Part shown: positions 17,064-26,587 of the stretch, piece by piece
Layout: the number at the start of each line of letters is the position of its first letter
How positions within the stretch are numbered: position 1 is the stretch's first letter
NCBI GenBank assembly: GCA_017470145.1
Contig: JAFUFB010000030.1
Coordinates: forward strand, 124,001-188,000
Length of the DNA: 64,000 nt
Direction of reading: 5' to 3'
DNA from: Clostridia bacterium
GTDB lineage: Bacteria; Bacillota; Clostridia; Christensenellales; Aristaeellaceae
The notes under the pieces: model-generated
What the model was told of the DNA's origin: nothing
What the model saw: the letters and a program-made list of their open reading frames with translations, nothing else
The model's database searches: none
Program-made: the position numbers and the translations under genes

Positions 17064-18989
17064 TTATACATTTTCCGGAGCTGGAGTTGCGGTGGGTTCG
17101 ATGGTTTCCACCGCCACCACCTCCGCAGGGAGGGGCGTGCTTTCCGGCACAGGCGTTTCCGCAGGCTCTGGCTGAGCCATCATCGCGTCCAGGGTCTTCT
17201 GGTCCACCTCGCCGGAGGCGTAAATGCCATTGGCTTTCTGGAAACTCTTGACCGCGTTCACCGTTCCATTCAACATTTTCCCGCCCACATATCCGGTGTA
17301 GAAGCCCAGCTCCGCCAGCCGGGTCTGCACCCAGAAAACCTCCGGGCCTTCGCTGTTCTTCCGCAGGCGGCGGTTGCCCAGCTCTGGCTGCTGCGTGGCG
17401 TCATAGTCCGGCTCCGGCGTGGGGACCGGCGTTTCCACCGGAACTGAGGTTCCTTTTTTCAGGTTCGGCAGCTTCAGGGCATCCCGCAGCTCCGGATCCG
17501 CCGGCAGATCCTCCCGAATGGAAACCACAGTGCCGGCACCGATATTTTCATACACCCATTTAGCGTCCTCCACCGTCAGGCGGATGCAGCCATGGCTGGC
17601 CCGGGTTCCCAGAGCCTTATAGCTGGAGGTTTTCATGGCGTCCAGGCTCACCGCCGTATAAATCACGGAGTGGAAAGCGATGGAGGCGTTGATTCGTGTC
17701 CAGTACCGGGCGTAGCTATTGCCCCATTTGGGGAAGACGCACCATTTGGCGTGCCGCCCGTTCAGCACCCAATCCCCTACGTCGCTGGGGTTCGCCTTGG
17801 TGCCCGTGGAGCAGATCATCCGCCGCACGGGCACGGTGTATTCGCCATGCTCGTCCCGGCCATACACTGTGGTCACCTGGTTGGTCACGTCCACGGTGAT
17901 GGCGAAGGGTACGGGAGTGGGCGTGGGGGTGGGCTTGGGCGTCGCGTCCGGCATGACGATGTATCTATCGTTAAAGATCACATTCCAGGTATCCTCATCC
18001 ACCTGGCCCGTTTCCTTCATGCCATTTTGCACCTGAATCGCCTTCACCGCCCGCAGGGTTTGCTTGGCAAAGTTGCCGCTGACCGGGCCAGCATAATATC
18101 CCAGATCCGTCATCCGCTGCTGCAGCTGCTTCACCAGGGCGCCACTGGAACCGCTCTTTAAGGTTTTGGTATAGGGCACATAGTTGTCCGGCATAACGAC
18201 ACCATTGTTGGCCGCCGTGTCGTTATCGTCCACCAGGAAACTGTTCAAATCCGGCACAGGGGTATTCGTGGCGTCCGGAGAATCTCCGTTGCCCACCGCG
18301 CCGGGAGCAAAGAGGGCCTCCTGGGTCAGGGGATCCGCCGCGCCGGTGACGGGCAAGCCGCTTTTCTCCTGAAATTCCCGTATGCTCTTCTGGGTTCCGC
18401 CCAGGAAGTTTCCGCTGATCTTTCCCTTGTAGTATCCCAGCTCCATCAGCCGAGTCTGCAGGGCTTTCACTTCCTCCCCGCTGGCCCCGTAGCGCAGGGA
18501 GCGGTATTTGGCGGCAAAGAGGCGATTTTGGGTGGCAAAATCCGCAATCCCCGTCTTCTCCAGGCCATAATCCCCCTGGAAACTTTTCACCGCCTCCCGG
18601 GTGCCTTCCCGGTATCGGCCGGAGAGGTTGCCGGTGTAATACTTCAGCTCCTGCAAACGGGTCTGGAGCTCCAGCACATCATCGCCCTCGTCGCCATATT
18701 TCATCTCCCGGCTGTCCAGGATTTCTTCCTCCAGGTCATCCTCATCCGGCAAGTCATCCGGATCCTCTTCCGCCGGCTCGATCTCTTCCTGGCTTTCGGA
18801 AGCGATGGGAACGGTTTCTGTCAGATCGTCCTCCAGGGGCACGGGGATGCCTTCATCCTCTTCTTCCTCCGAGGATTCCAGGCCCTCCTCCAGGCTCTCA
18901 TCCACCTCCTCCAGGGGAGCAGTTTCCCCCAGGGACAGGGAGGGGATCAGCATCAGGATACTCAAAAAAATACATAAAAAGCGTTTCAT
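17064..18989 (-). CDS. Exported L,D-transpeptidase (YkuD) with four peptidoglycan-binding domains
   Basis: 641 residues from ATG 18989. Order: signal peptide (MKRFLCIFLSILMLIPSLSLG), a very acidic stretch (~25-95), three PG_binding_1 repeats (each with LQxRLxELxYYxGxxSG), a Thr/Pro linker, the YkuD domain with the active-site motif SHGCIR (Cys ~468), a second linker, and a fourth PG_binding_1 repeat. It should form 3-3 cross-links or attach proteins to peptidoglycan outside the membrane. GAGGTGAGG precedes the chosen start, and the upstream extension would hide the signal peptide. It has its own promoter. Confidence 0.9.
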   Translation of the reverse strand: MKRFLCIFLSILMLIPSLSLGETAPLEEVDESLEEGLESSEEEEDEGIPVPLEDDLTETVPIASESQEEIEPAEEDPDDLPDEDDLEEEILDSREMKYGDEGDDVLELQTRLQELKYYTGNLSGRYREGTREAVKSFQGDYGLEKTGIADFATQNRLFAAKYRSLRYGASGEEVKALQTRLMELGYYKGKISGNFLGGTQKSIREFQEKSGLPVTGAADPLTQEALFAPGAVGNGDSPDATNTPVPDLNSFLVDDNDTAANNGVVMPDNYVPYTKTLKSGSSGALVKQLQQRMTDLGYYAGPVSGNFAKQTLRAVKAIQVQNGMKETGQVDEDTWNVIFNDRYIVMPDATPKPTPTPTPVPFAITVDVTNQVTTVYGRDEHGEYTVPVRRMICSTGTKANPSDVGDWVLNGRHAKWCVFPKWGNSYARYWTRINASIAFHSVIYTAVSLDAMKTSSYKALGTRASHGCIRLTVEDAKWVYENIGAGTVVSIREDLPADPELRDALKLPNLKKGTSVPVETPVPTPEPDYDATQQPELGNRRLRKNSEGPEVFWVQTRLAELGFYTGYVGGKMLNGTVNAVKSFQKANGIYASGEVDQKTLDAMMAQPEPAETPVPESTPLPAEVVAVETIEPTATPAPENV

Positions 18990-19017
18990 GCGCCTCACCT
19001 CACAAAGGTTTGGATCT

Positions 19018-19046
19018 ATTTTAACATTTATGTAAGATTTTTGCAA
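19018..19046 (-). promoter_or_regulatory. Promoter of the L,D-transpeptidase gene
   Basis: Minus-strand TTGCAA (19046-19041), 17-bp spacer, TAAAAT (19023-19018). Confidence 0.72.
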
Positions 19047-19084
19047 TATATAGTTCTGAATTCGTAATTGCTTGTTCCCCTATC

Positions 19085-19212
19085 CCCCTTCCCCCAAGGG
19101 AAGGGGACATTTAGACGGCAGGCGTGCTGCGCCCGCCTGCTCTTTTTTCTACTTTGCCCCCTTTCCCCAAGGAAAGGGGCATTTAGACGGCAGACGGGCT
19201 ACGCCTGCCTGT
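19085..19212. repeat. Two imperfect 56-bp direct repeats rich in hairpins
   Basis: Copies at 19085-19140 and 19157-19212 (period 72) share CATTTAGACGGCAG and the layout CCCCTTnCCCCAAGG-AAGGGG plus CAGGCG...CGCCTG. Each copy can fold into two small hairpins. The rest of this ~215-bp intergenic stretch holds nothing else I recognise. Confidence 0.75.
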
Positions 19213-19261
19213 CCTTCTTCTTTGGCTGCCTTGCCCTCTGTCTTTTCTCCCCATAAAAACA

Positions 19262-19281
19262 CCGGGAGCTTTCGCTCCCGG
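19262..19281 (-). terminator. Terminator of the SdrD/Cna-B-like protein gene
   Basis: CCGGGAGC - TTTC - GCTCCCGG, followed on the minus strand by TGTTTTTA. Confidence 0.88.
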
Positions 19282-19294
19282 CTCCTTTATCCTT

Positions 19295-22200
19295 TTATTT
19301 CACTTCTACCCCTTCATAAGCCTTCGACCAATCCTGTGTATCCTGCTGGCCATAGCCCGCCGGATAATCACCTTCATTTCGGAGGACGAAGCCCAGGTCA
19401 ATGTTAAAGTTCGTGCTGTCACTGGCCACAGCGAAGGCATCTGTATACGCCACGCTGTCCTCCGATTCCAGCAGAGAGGAAACGATCAGATAGATATCCG
19501 TCCGCTTCTGCGTAGGCTTCACCTGCGCAGGCGCGGTCACCTTCAGGGTATACACCGCAGGATACACCTCCCGGAAGAAATACAGCCCGTATTGATCCGT
19601 GATGGTTTCCGCCACGGTGACGCCATTGCGAACAAGCTCTACCTTCACATTCGGGATTCCCAACTCTCCGCCATCCTGCCAGCCGTTCTTGTTCAAGTCC
19701 AGCCAGCAGAAATCGCCGATGGTGCCGGGCAGCACGCTGCCAATGTTCATCTTCAGCTGATCCTGGCCCATCTTCAAATCAATCAAATCCGACCAGCCCC
19801 GGCGTCCCTCCGTTTCCTGGAGGATGGAGATCAGCCCCATTTGCAGCCGTTCATCATCCGGCTCCGCGGCCACCGTGCCTTCCGGCAGCTCCGCCTGAAT
19901 CCGATAGGCTCCCGGCATCAGGCCGCTAAACCGCCAGTCGCCACTTTCCCCCGTGGTCTGGGTCTGGAGAAGATTCCCCTCCCCATCCAGCAGGCTCACC
20001 TTCGCGCCAGAAAGCGTCTGGGTCATATTTCCCCGATCGATCCACACATTGCCCGCCAGGGTGGTATACTTTACCATGCCCAGCACCAGGCCCTCGATGG
20101 CCTCCCCTTCACCCAGGGAAATGCCACTGCGGATCAAATGATTTCCTTCCTTGCGGAAGGTATTATCCCCCGCCGGCGGCAGGTCCGTGTTGTCATCCAC
20201 GGTCAGGGAAACGGTATACCGTCCGGGAATCATGCCAGCGGAGAGGAAGCTTCCATCCTCCCCGGTGGGCAGCAGGGCAAACACTTCGCCGCTGTCCTCG
20301 TCGATGATCTGGATGGCCAGACCGCCAGGGGTCTGTTCCCCCTCTTCCTGAATGCCATTGTTGTTTTCGTCCAGCCAGGCCGCCCCCGCCAGATATCCGG
20401 GCTTTACGCCGCCGATCTCCTGATCCTCCCAGCGCTGGCCCATGGCGATGGTCAATCTCACCGTCTGTTCATTCTTCCCGGCCGCAATGGGCAGCTGTGT
20501 GCCGATGGTCCGGGCGGTCACCAGATCCTCCGGCAGCTGCAGCGTCAGCTGATAGTTGTCCGGATGCAGTCCAGTGATCTTAAATTCGCCATATTCGTCT
20601 GAAACGGCCTCTACCGCCGCCAGATCTTCCCGATCCGGGGTCAGGGTGAGCCGCATTCCTGCCAGAACCACGTCCTCCGCCCGCTGGATGCCGGATCCGT
20701 CCTCGTTATGGAAGAAGGAACCGGAAATCGCTCCCAGGGTCAGCCCACCGCAGAGGGGGGCCTCCTTCTGGTCCGCCATGCGAAAATCAAACCATTCCCC
20801 TCGGCCCACGCCTTCTTCCCCGGAGATGGCGTTATCCCCGCCCGCCTGGGCAAAGATGCCATTCGCCGGCAGCTCATATTCCAGATAATACCGGCCGGGC
20901 ATCACTGCGTCGAAAAGGAATTCGCCGCTGTCCGTCACCGTGGCGGAGAATTCCTCCCCCGCCTCGCTCATCAGCCGCACCTTCGTGCCCGCCAGCCCCG
21001 CTTCATCGCTATCCCGGCGGCCGTTGTCGTTCCGATCCGCGAAAACCATGCCCTTCACCGTGCCCGGCATGATCATGCCCGCGTCCTTGCCGGATACCTC
21101 CTGCCCCAGGGGTACCTCGAAGGCTTCGGAATAGCCTTCCCCGCCGTTCAGGTTCAGCATCACATTGCCATCCCCCAGCCGGGTAAAGGCGTATCCCGCC
21201 TTCGCCGTCATCCGCAGGCTGTAGCGCCCCGGAGTCAGGCCCGTAAAGCTATAAGCTCCCTTGGCAGAGGTCTGCTTGGTGGCCACCGCCGTCCCCTGGC
21301 TGTCCAGCAGCGTGACGCTGACGCCCTGGGAAACCTTCTCGCCGGAGGAAAGGTTGCCGGAGAAATCGTCGTCCATGTATACCGTTCCGCTGACGGAACC
21401 ATAATAGATGACCCCCACGTTGACCGTGCGGCTTTCCCCGTCCTGAACCTCGAAATCCTTCCAGAAATTCTCCCGGCGGTTGTCCCTGGCCACAAAATGA
21501 TTGCCCAGGGGATCCTCCACCGCCACGGTGAAATTGCTGCCGTCGTCCGGCAGCACCGCGCGGATGCGGAAGGTGCCGCCCCGCAGGCCGCCCAGGGTAT
21601 AGCGGCCCTCCTCGTCCGTATAGCTGACCGCGACTTCCTCGTCCTTGTTCTGCTTGATGGCCGTCACCTTGACGCCGGCCATGGGCTTTTCTTCCTCGTC
21701 ATAGAGGCCGTTATAGTTCGCGTCCAGGAAGGCAATGCCGCTAACGGAGCCCTGCCAGGCAAAGCCGATGTTCTGATCCAGGTCATCACGGCCATCGTTC
21801 AGATCCAGGGTCTTGGTGGCCTTGGTTTTCCCTTCCGTGGTAAACACGGATCGATTCTTGCCGCCGGTCTTGCTGTACCGGGTGAACATCATGCCCTCCG
21901 GGGCATAGCTGCTGAAGTCGTAAAAACCCGCCCGCAGCCGGTAGATCCGCCAATAACCATTCTCGTCGGAATAGGCTTCAAAGGACAGGCCATTTTTCTG
22001 GCCATTCATGGTAATATGCACGCCAGCCAACCGGGGCTCGCTGGCGTCCATAATTCCATCCGCATTGGTATCCAGCCAGCAAACGCCATCCACCACGACG
22101 CCCTTCAGCAGGCCCACACCCCGCTCCACGGTTTCTCCCGCGGCCACCTGGATGGGATCGGAATCCTGATTCCCCTCCGCGGAAAAATCCATGATGGACT

Positions 22201-23122
22201 TATTCAACCCGGTATCCTTTGACTTCCGGTTGAAGCCCCATTGTTCATCCAGATAAACCCGGACGCGATAGCTGCCTGGCGTCAGGCCGGGCAGGGTAAT
22301 CTCACCATCGGCGTTGGTCTTTCCGCCAGTTACCACCTGGCCGTCAGCGGATACCAGATAAACCTGCACCTCCGCTACGCCCTTTTCATAGACGCTACAG
22401 TCGCCGTTGTTGTTGCTGTCGTAAAAAACCTTGATATGGAATGTTCCCGTCTCCGCGCTGGCGGCCAGCTGGCTCACCTCTGGCTCCGCCGTGGGCGCCG
22501 CGGTAGCCACCACAGTCTGCTGGGTTAGCTGGGGGGTCTCCACGGCTGTCACAGCAGACTGTGCCTGGGCTTTCGTTTCCGTCTCGGAGGCGGCGCTCGC
22601 CGTTTGGGTCACTGCGATGACTCCCACCGTGCCAGATACGGGTGCCGTCGTTTCTGTCGCAGGCGTCTCCTGCTCAGGAGCGGTGGCACTCCCCGTAGTA
22701 ATCACCGATGTGGCCGTTGCGGGCTGTTCGTTCGATACTGGCAGCGCCGCGCCCTCTGCGGATGGATGCACCAGAATGGGCACATTCACATTGCCGCCAT
22801 CCAGCATCTCCACCATCACCTGGGCCTCGGATAGATCCCACCCCGCGGGGATGGTCTCCGGCATGGGAACCAGGGTGACCGGATCCGTCCCCTCCACGGT
22901 AACGGTGCTCTCCCCAGCCTGAATCACGCCCCGATCCATCCCGCCCTGCATCACGCGGAAGGAGCCGGACAGAGGAACCTGCCCGCTGCTGCCGTCCGCT
23001 TGCTCCACGATGCCGCGGAAATAGACGCCCACCGTCATCACATCCGCCGTGGCGGAAGACATCAGGCTAAAAATCAGCGCCAGCGCCAATGCCAGCGGAA
23101 TGATGCGGGTCCATCCTTTCAT
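19295..23122 (-). CDS. Large secreted repeat protein with nine SdrD/Cna-B-like domains
   Basis: 1275 residues. The signal peptide ends near MSSATA. A Thr/Ala/Val-rich low-complexity region (about 120-215) precedes roughly nine beta-sandwich units. Each carries a variant of GxVxGxVxxDxNxNGxxDxxE...LAGVxVxL and closes with YxFxGLxPGxYxLRV, the SdrD_B/Cna-B pattern of Gram-positive surface stalks. No LPXTG motif, membrane anchor or lipobox is seen at the C-terminus (WSKAYEGVEVK), so retention must be non-covalent or it is released. AAAGGAGG precedes ATG 23122. Acidic DxNxNG loops suggest calcium binding. The ligand is unknown. Confidence 0.85.
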   Translation of the reverse strand: MKGWTRIIPLALALALIFSLMSSATADVMTVGVYFRGIVEQADGSSGQVPLSGSFRVMQGGMDRGVIQAGESTVTVEGTDPVTLVPMPETIPAGWDLSEAQVMVEMLDGGNVNVPILVHPSAEGAALPVSNEQPATATSVITTGSATAPEQETPATETTAPVSGTVGVIAVTQTASAASETETKAQAQSAVTAVETPQLTQQTVVATAAPTAEPEVSQLAASAETGTFHIKVFYDSNNNGDCSVYEKGVAEVQVYLVSADGQVVTGGKTNADGEITLPGLTPGSYRVRVYLDEQWGFNRKSKDTGLNKSIMDFSAEGNQDSDPIQVAAGETVERGVGLLKGVVVDGVCWLDTNADGIMDASEPRLAGVHITMNGQKNGLSFEAYSDENGYWRIYRLRAGFYDFSSYAPEGMMFTRYSKTGGKNRSVFTTEGKTKATKTLDLNDGRDDLDQNIGFAWQGSVSGIAFLDANYNGLYDEEEKPMAGVKVTAIKQNKDEEVAVSYTDEEGRYTLGGLRGGTFRIRAVLPDDGSNFTVAVEDPLGNHFVARDNRRENFWKDFEVQDGESRTVNVGVIYYGSVSGTVYMDDDFSGNLSSGEKVSQGVSVTLLDSQGTAVATKQTSAKGAYSFTGLTPGRYSLRMTAKAGYAFTRLGDGNVMLNLNGGEGYSEAFEVPLGQEVSGKDAGMIMPGTVKGMVFADRNDNGRRDSDEAGLAGTKVRLMSEAGEEFSATVTDSGEFLFDAVMPGRYYLEYELPANGIFAQAGGDNAISGEEGVGRGEWFDFRMADQKEAPLCGGLTLGAISGSFFHNEDGSGIQRAEDVVLAGMRLTLTPDREDLAAVEAVSDEYGEFKITGLHPDNYQLTLQLPEDLVTARTIGTQLPIAAGKNEQTVRLTIAMGQRWEDQEIGGVKPGYLAGAAWLDENNNGIQEEGEQTPGGLAIQIIDEDSGEVFALLPTGEDGSFLSAGMIPGRYTVSLTVDDNTDLPPAGDNTFRKEGNHLIRSGISLGEGEAIEGLVLGMVKYTTLAGNVWIDRGNMTQTLSGAKVSLLDGEGNLLQTQTTGESGDWRFSGLMPGAYRIQAELPEGTVAAEPDDERLQMGLISILQETEGRRGWSDLIDLKMGQDQLKMNIGSVLPGTIGDFCWLDLNKNGWQDGGELGIPNVKVELVRNGVTVAETITDQYGLYFFREVYPAVYTLKVTAPAQVKPTQKRTDIYLIVSSLLESEDSVAYTDAFAVASDSTNFNIDLGFVLRNEGDYPAGYGQQDTQDWSKAYEGVEVK

Positions 23123-23176
23123 GATGCGAAAAGGCCTCCTTTGGGTATTTCGCGCACTCCGTCAAGCGCGGAAAAA

Positions 23177-23203
23177 CTCACGAAGGGGAGCTCCCTTCGT
23201 GAG
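23177..23203 (-). terminator. Terminator after the lipoprotein gene
   Basis: CTCACGAAGGG pairs with CCCTTCGTGAG around a 5-nt loop, then TTTTT on the minus strand. Confidence 0.88.
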
Positions 23204-23220
23204 CCAGGGAAAAGGAAACG

Positions 23221-23238
23221 CTGATTTGCGCAAATCAG
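23221..23238. repeat. Perfect 18-bp palindrome
   Basis: CTGATTTGCGCAAATCAG is its own reverse complement. It lies between the lipoprotein stop and its terminator; role unknown. Confidence 0.8.
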
Positions 23239-23305
23239 CTTGAAAGCATTTTGCTTACGCAGCCCATTTACAAGGGGAGCTACCATCGGCGCTTCCTGTA
23301 AAAAA

Positions 23306-24130
23306 TCAGTTCAGCTGTACGGAATGGCGGAACTTGTCATATACGTTGGATACGTAGAAGTCCCGATATCCCCGGGGATAGGACACATGCAGGGTGTACA
23401 GCGTCTTATCCACGCAGACCACAATCAGCCGGCCCGCCACCTCCGCGCCGGTGGCCTTCTCCACGGCGGTGTAATTGGCATAGACCCCCGTGGTTCCCAG
23501 GAAGGAGCGCTCCGCCGTGTTGGAGGGGGAGAAATTGGTGAACATGCCGCTGCCAGACAGGGTGTCCAGCATGCCCTTGACCTCCCGGGTCAGCTCGGAT
23601 TTGGAGTAATCCTTGTTCACCGGCACCGCCCGCACTGTCAGATACGCCGCGTAATCCATCGATGGATCCGGATTGGTCAGGGTGTAGGTGTCCGCGATGG
23701 TGTCGTCCACCAGCCAGCCGCTGGGGCCCTCGAAGGTCAAATGCAGCGAGGAAGCCTCGTAGGTCACATAGCTGAAGGACAGGGTAGGCAGAGGCGTGGG
23801 GGTAGGCTTGTCAATGGGATCGATGATCACCGGGGTCGCGCCGGCATACTCACTCTGGATGATGGGCGCGGCGGTGGCCACCTCCCCTACGGTTTCCACG
23901 ATGTCCTCCCATTCTCCGCCCTCCTCGGAGGCCGGATCATAGCTGCCATCGTCATAGTCCGTTGGACCTACTACGGTGGATCCAAACAGATCCTGCACTG
24001 GCTCCGCCGTGGGCGCCTCCGTGGCCCGGCCCTCCGGCGGCAGGGTGTCAAAGACTTCCTTCTCCTGGCAGGCGGTCAGCATCACGGCGCATAGCGCCAG
24101 CACCAAGCACAGTAACCTTTTCTTCGTCAT
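23306..24130 (-). CDS. Putative lipoprotein of unknown function
   Basis: 274 residues. The signal peptide LLCLVLALCAVMLTAC ends in a lipobox (LTAC), the clearest lipobox in this window. An acidic, Thr/Pro-rich linker (to about residue 120) leads into a compact C-terminal domain (FSYVTYEASSLHLTFEGPSGW ... YTLHVSYPRGYRDFY) that looks like a small alpha/beta fold but that I cannot name. ATG 24130 has GGGGAGG 8-9 bp upstream; an upstream start would spoil the signal peptide. It is flanked by the SdrD-like gene and yhaM. Confidence 0.75.
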   Translation of the reverse strand: MTKKRLLCLVLALCAVMLTACQEKEVFDTLPPEGRATEAPTAEPVQDLFGSTVVGPTDYDDGSYDPASEEGGEWEDIVETVGEVATAAPIIQSEYAGATPVIIDPIDKPTPTPLPTLSFSYVTYEASSLHLTFEGPSGWLVDDTIADTYTLTNPDPSMDYAAYLTVRAVPVNKDYSKSELTREVKGMLDTLSGSGMFTNFSPSNTAERSFLGTTGVYANYTAVEKATGAEVAGRLIVVCVDKTLYTLHVSYPRGYRDFYVSNVYDKFRHSVQLN

Positions 24131-24208
24131 CGTTTTTTCCTCCCCTGTCGGTTCTCCCTGCCGTCTCCAGTGGATCATTCCCCTGGCAGCCAGCGGAACC
24201 TGTTGATC

Positions 24209-25168
24209 TTACTCCGCGTCTTCGGTGTACCAGGGATGGTACACCCGGCGGTCGAGGCTGAAAATCTTCTCGCTGAAGGCGCCCTCCGGCGTCTTCTCCC
24301 AGGCGGATTTCATGGTGTTCATCCGGGCGTCCATCATGTCAATCCAGTGCAGCGCCTCCGCCTCTGGAAACATGGGGGGCCGGGGGCTGCCATATTCCGC
24401 CTCGCCATGGTGGCTCAGCAGCATATGCTCCAGCAGCACAACGCATTCCCCAGAGACGCCGGTCTTCTCCGCTGCCTTGTTCAGCAGCGTGATGCCCCGA
24501 ACCAGGTGCCCCAGCAGCTGGCCGTCCCGGGTATAATCCGAGACGTTGCCGCTCTCGTCGCTCTTCAGCTCCTCCAGCTTGCCCAGGTCGTGGAGAATCA
24601 CTCCGGCGCAAAGCAGGTCGCGATTCAGCCAGGGATACACCTCCAGCGCCGCCTTGGCCAGGCGAAGCATGTCCGTCGTGTGGTGCAGGAGGCCGCTGCG
24701 CTCCGCGTGGTGCATCCGCTGGGCCGCCGGGAACCAGTTCAGCCGGTCCCCCGCCATGGAGAGCATCTCGCTGGTTAGCTTCTTCAGGTTTTCGTTGGTA
24801 AAGCTGTTCACCGTCTCCTGAATGTCGGCCATCATCTCCCGGGAGGTCCGGGGGGCGGCGGGCACCAGCTCCGCCAGATCGATGGGATCCTCCGGGGTCA
24901 CCACCCGCCAGCGCTCGATCTTCATCTGCAGCCGGCCGTTGTATTCCTGCACCTGGCCCCGAACCTTGATGGGTTTGCCGCCCTCCGGCACCTCCTGCAG
25001 GCCGTCCCAGTTCCAGATCTTGGCATTGATCTCGCCGGATTTATCCCCCAGGTTCATATCCACATAGTCCCGGCCGTTCTTGTCGGTTTTCTTCTCCGCT
25101 CCGCGGACCATCAGGAACCCCTCGAACCGGGAATCCTTGATCAGCTGGTTAATTCTGTATACTTCCAT
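24209..25168 (-). CDS. yhaM: 3'-5' exoribonuclease YhaM family
   Basis: 319 residues. An N-terminal OB-fold (FLMVRGAEKKTDKNGRDYVDMNLGDKSGEI) is followed by an HD domain with metal-binding HH and HD pairs (GLLHHTTDMLRLA...VILHDLGK) and HHGEAEYGSP. This is the YhaM/CBF1 layout of a 3'-5' exonuclease of RNA and single-stranded DNA. GGAGAA lies 6 bp before ATG 25168. It follows dnaB by 18 bp. Confidence 0.9.
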   Translation of the reverse strand: MEVYRINQLIKDSRFEGFLMVRGAEKKTDKNGRDYVDMNLGDKSGEINAKIWNWDGLQEVPEGGKPIKVRGQVQEYNGRLQMKIERWRVVTPEDPIDLAELVPAAPRTSREMMADIQETVNSFTNENLKKLTSEMLSMAGDRLNWFPAAQRMHHAERSGLLHHTTDMLRLAKAALEVYPWLNRDLLCAGVILHDLGKLEELKSDESGNVSDYTRDGQLLGHLVRGITLLNKAAEKTGVSGECVVLLEHMLLSHHGEAEYGSPRPPMFPEAEALHWIDMMDARMNTMKSAWEKTPEGAFSEKIFSLDRRVYHPWYTEDAE

Positions 25169-25186
25169 ATGTTCTCCGTTTATCAA

Positions 25187-26560
25187 TTAAAATGGCGCGT
25201 CCCCGCCGGGGAAATCCTCCCGGGCCAGGTTGGCGAAGGTGGTCATCTCGCTGAGCCACGCCAGCTTCACCGTCTTCAACGGGCCGCTGCGTTGCTTGGC
25301 TACGTTGACCTCCGCGATGTTCTTATCCTCGGTGTCGGGATTGTAGTATTCCTCCCGGTGCAGGAACATGACCACGTCCGCGTCCTGCTCGATGGAACCG
25401 GAATCCCGCAGATCGGACAGCACCGGCCGCTTGTCGATGCGGTCCTTGTTCGCCCGGCTCAGCTGGGCGCAGGCGATGACGGGAATTTTCAGCTCCAGGG
25501 CGATGGCCTTCAGTTGGCGGCTGATCTCCGCCACCTCCAGCTGCCGGCTCTCGGACCGGCCGTCGGACCGCATGAGCCCCAGATAGTCCACCAGCGCCAG
25601 ATCCAGCCCATGATCCATCATCAGCCGGCGGCACCGGCTGCGGAACTGGCTGGGGGTGAGGGCGGCGGTATCATCCAGATACAGCGGCGCGTTGGAGATG
25701 GGGCCTAAAGCCTTGGCCAGGGCCATCCATTCCTTGTCCTCCAGCGTCCCCTTTCGGACCTTTTGCATGTTCACATGGGCCTCGCTGCACAGCACCCGCA
25801 TCATGATCTGCTCCCGGGGCATCTCCAGGCTGAACACCGCCACGGTTTTTCCTTTCACGATGCTGGTATAGCTGGCGATATTCATGGCAAAGGAGGTCTT
25901 GCCCATGGCCGGCCGGGCGCCGATGATGATCAGCTCGCCGGGATGGAGCCCCGTCAGCACGCTGTCCAGGTCGATGAACCCGGTGGGCACGCCGGAGATC
26001 TCCCCGTGAAGGCGGGACAGCTCCTCGATCTCCTGGAAGGTGTTTACCAGCACCTCGTTGGCTGGCTTCAGGGATCCCCCGTCCGTCCGGTTCATCACCA
26101 GATCAAAGATGGCCTTCTCCGCCCCGGCCAGCACCTCCTGCAGGGGATTTTGCTGGGCGTAGGCGTCCTTGGAGATGCCCTGGCTGGCGGCAATCAGCTT
26201 GCGCAGCGTGCTCTTTTCCAGCACGATGTCCATATAGGCACCGGCGTTGGCTGTGGTGGGCACAGAGCTCAGCAGCCGCATCAGATACGTCATGCCGCCC
26301 ACGCCCTCCAGAGAGCCCCGGCGGTTCATCTCCGTCACCACGGTGGTTAGGTCGATGGGCTTGCGGTCCCGGGCCAGATCCGCCATGGCGCGGAAAATCT
26401 CCTGATGCTCCGCCAGATAGAAATCCTCCGGCTTCAGCGATTCCATGGCTTTGAGCACAACATCAGCGTCCTGCAGCATCGCGCCCAGGACACTGACCTC
26501 CGCTTCCTGGCTGTTGGGGGGAATCAATCCCCGCAGCCCCTGCTCCATTTGTTCCGGCAT
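25187..26560 (-). CDS. dnaB: Replicative DNA helicase DnaB
   Basis: 457 residues. The N-terminal helical domain (PPNSQEAEVSVLGAMLQD) is followed by the RecA-like motor with Walker A GARPAMGKTSFAMN, Walker B LALVDYLGLM, and the family block SGSIEQDADVVMFLHREEYY. It unwinds DNA at the fork as a hexamer. The order rplI-dnaB is widely conserved in Firmicutes. No intein is present. Confidence 0.96.
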   Translation of the reverse strand: MPEQMEQGLRGLIPPNSQEAEVSVLGAMLQDADVVLKAMESLKPEDFYLAEHQEIFRAMADLARDRKPIDLTTVVTEMNRRGSLEGVGGMTYLMRLLSSVPTTANAGAYMDIVLEKSTLRKLIAASQGISKDAYAQQNPLQEVLAGAEKAIFDLVMNRTDGGSLKPANEVLVNTFQEIEELSRLHGEISGVPTGFIDLDSVLTGLHPGELIIIGARPAMGKTSFAMNIASYTSIVKGKTVAVFSLEMPREQIMMRVLCSEAHVNMQKVRKGTLEDKEWMALAKALGPISNAPLYLDDTAALTPSQFRSRCRRLMMDHGLDLALVDYLGLMRSDGRSESRQLEVAEISRQLKAIALELKIPVIACAQLSRANKDRIDKRPVLSDLRDSGSIEQDADVVMFLHREEYYNPDTEDKNIAEVNVAKQRSGPLKTVKLAWLSEMTTFANLAREDFPGGDAPF

Positions 26561-26587
26561 CTGACAACCCCATCGCGTGTTGATTGA

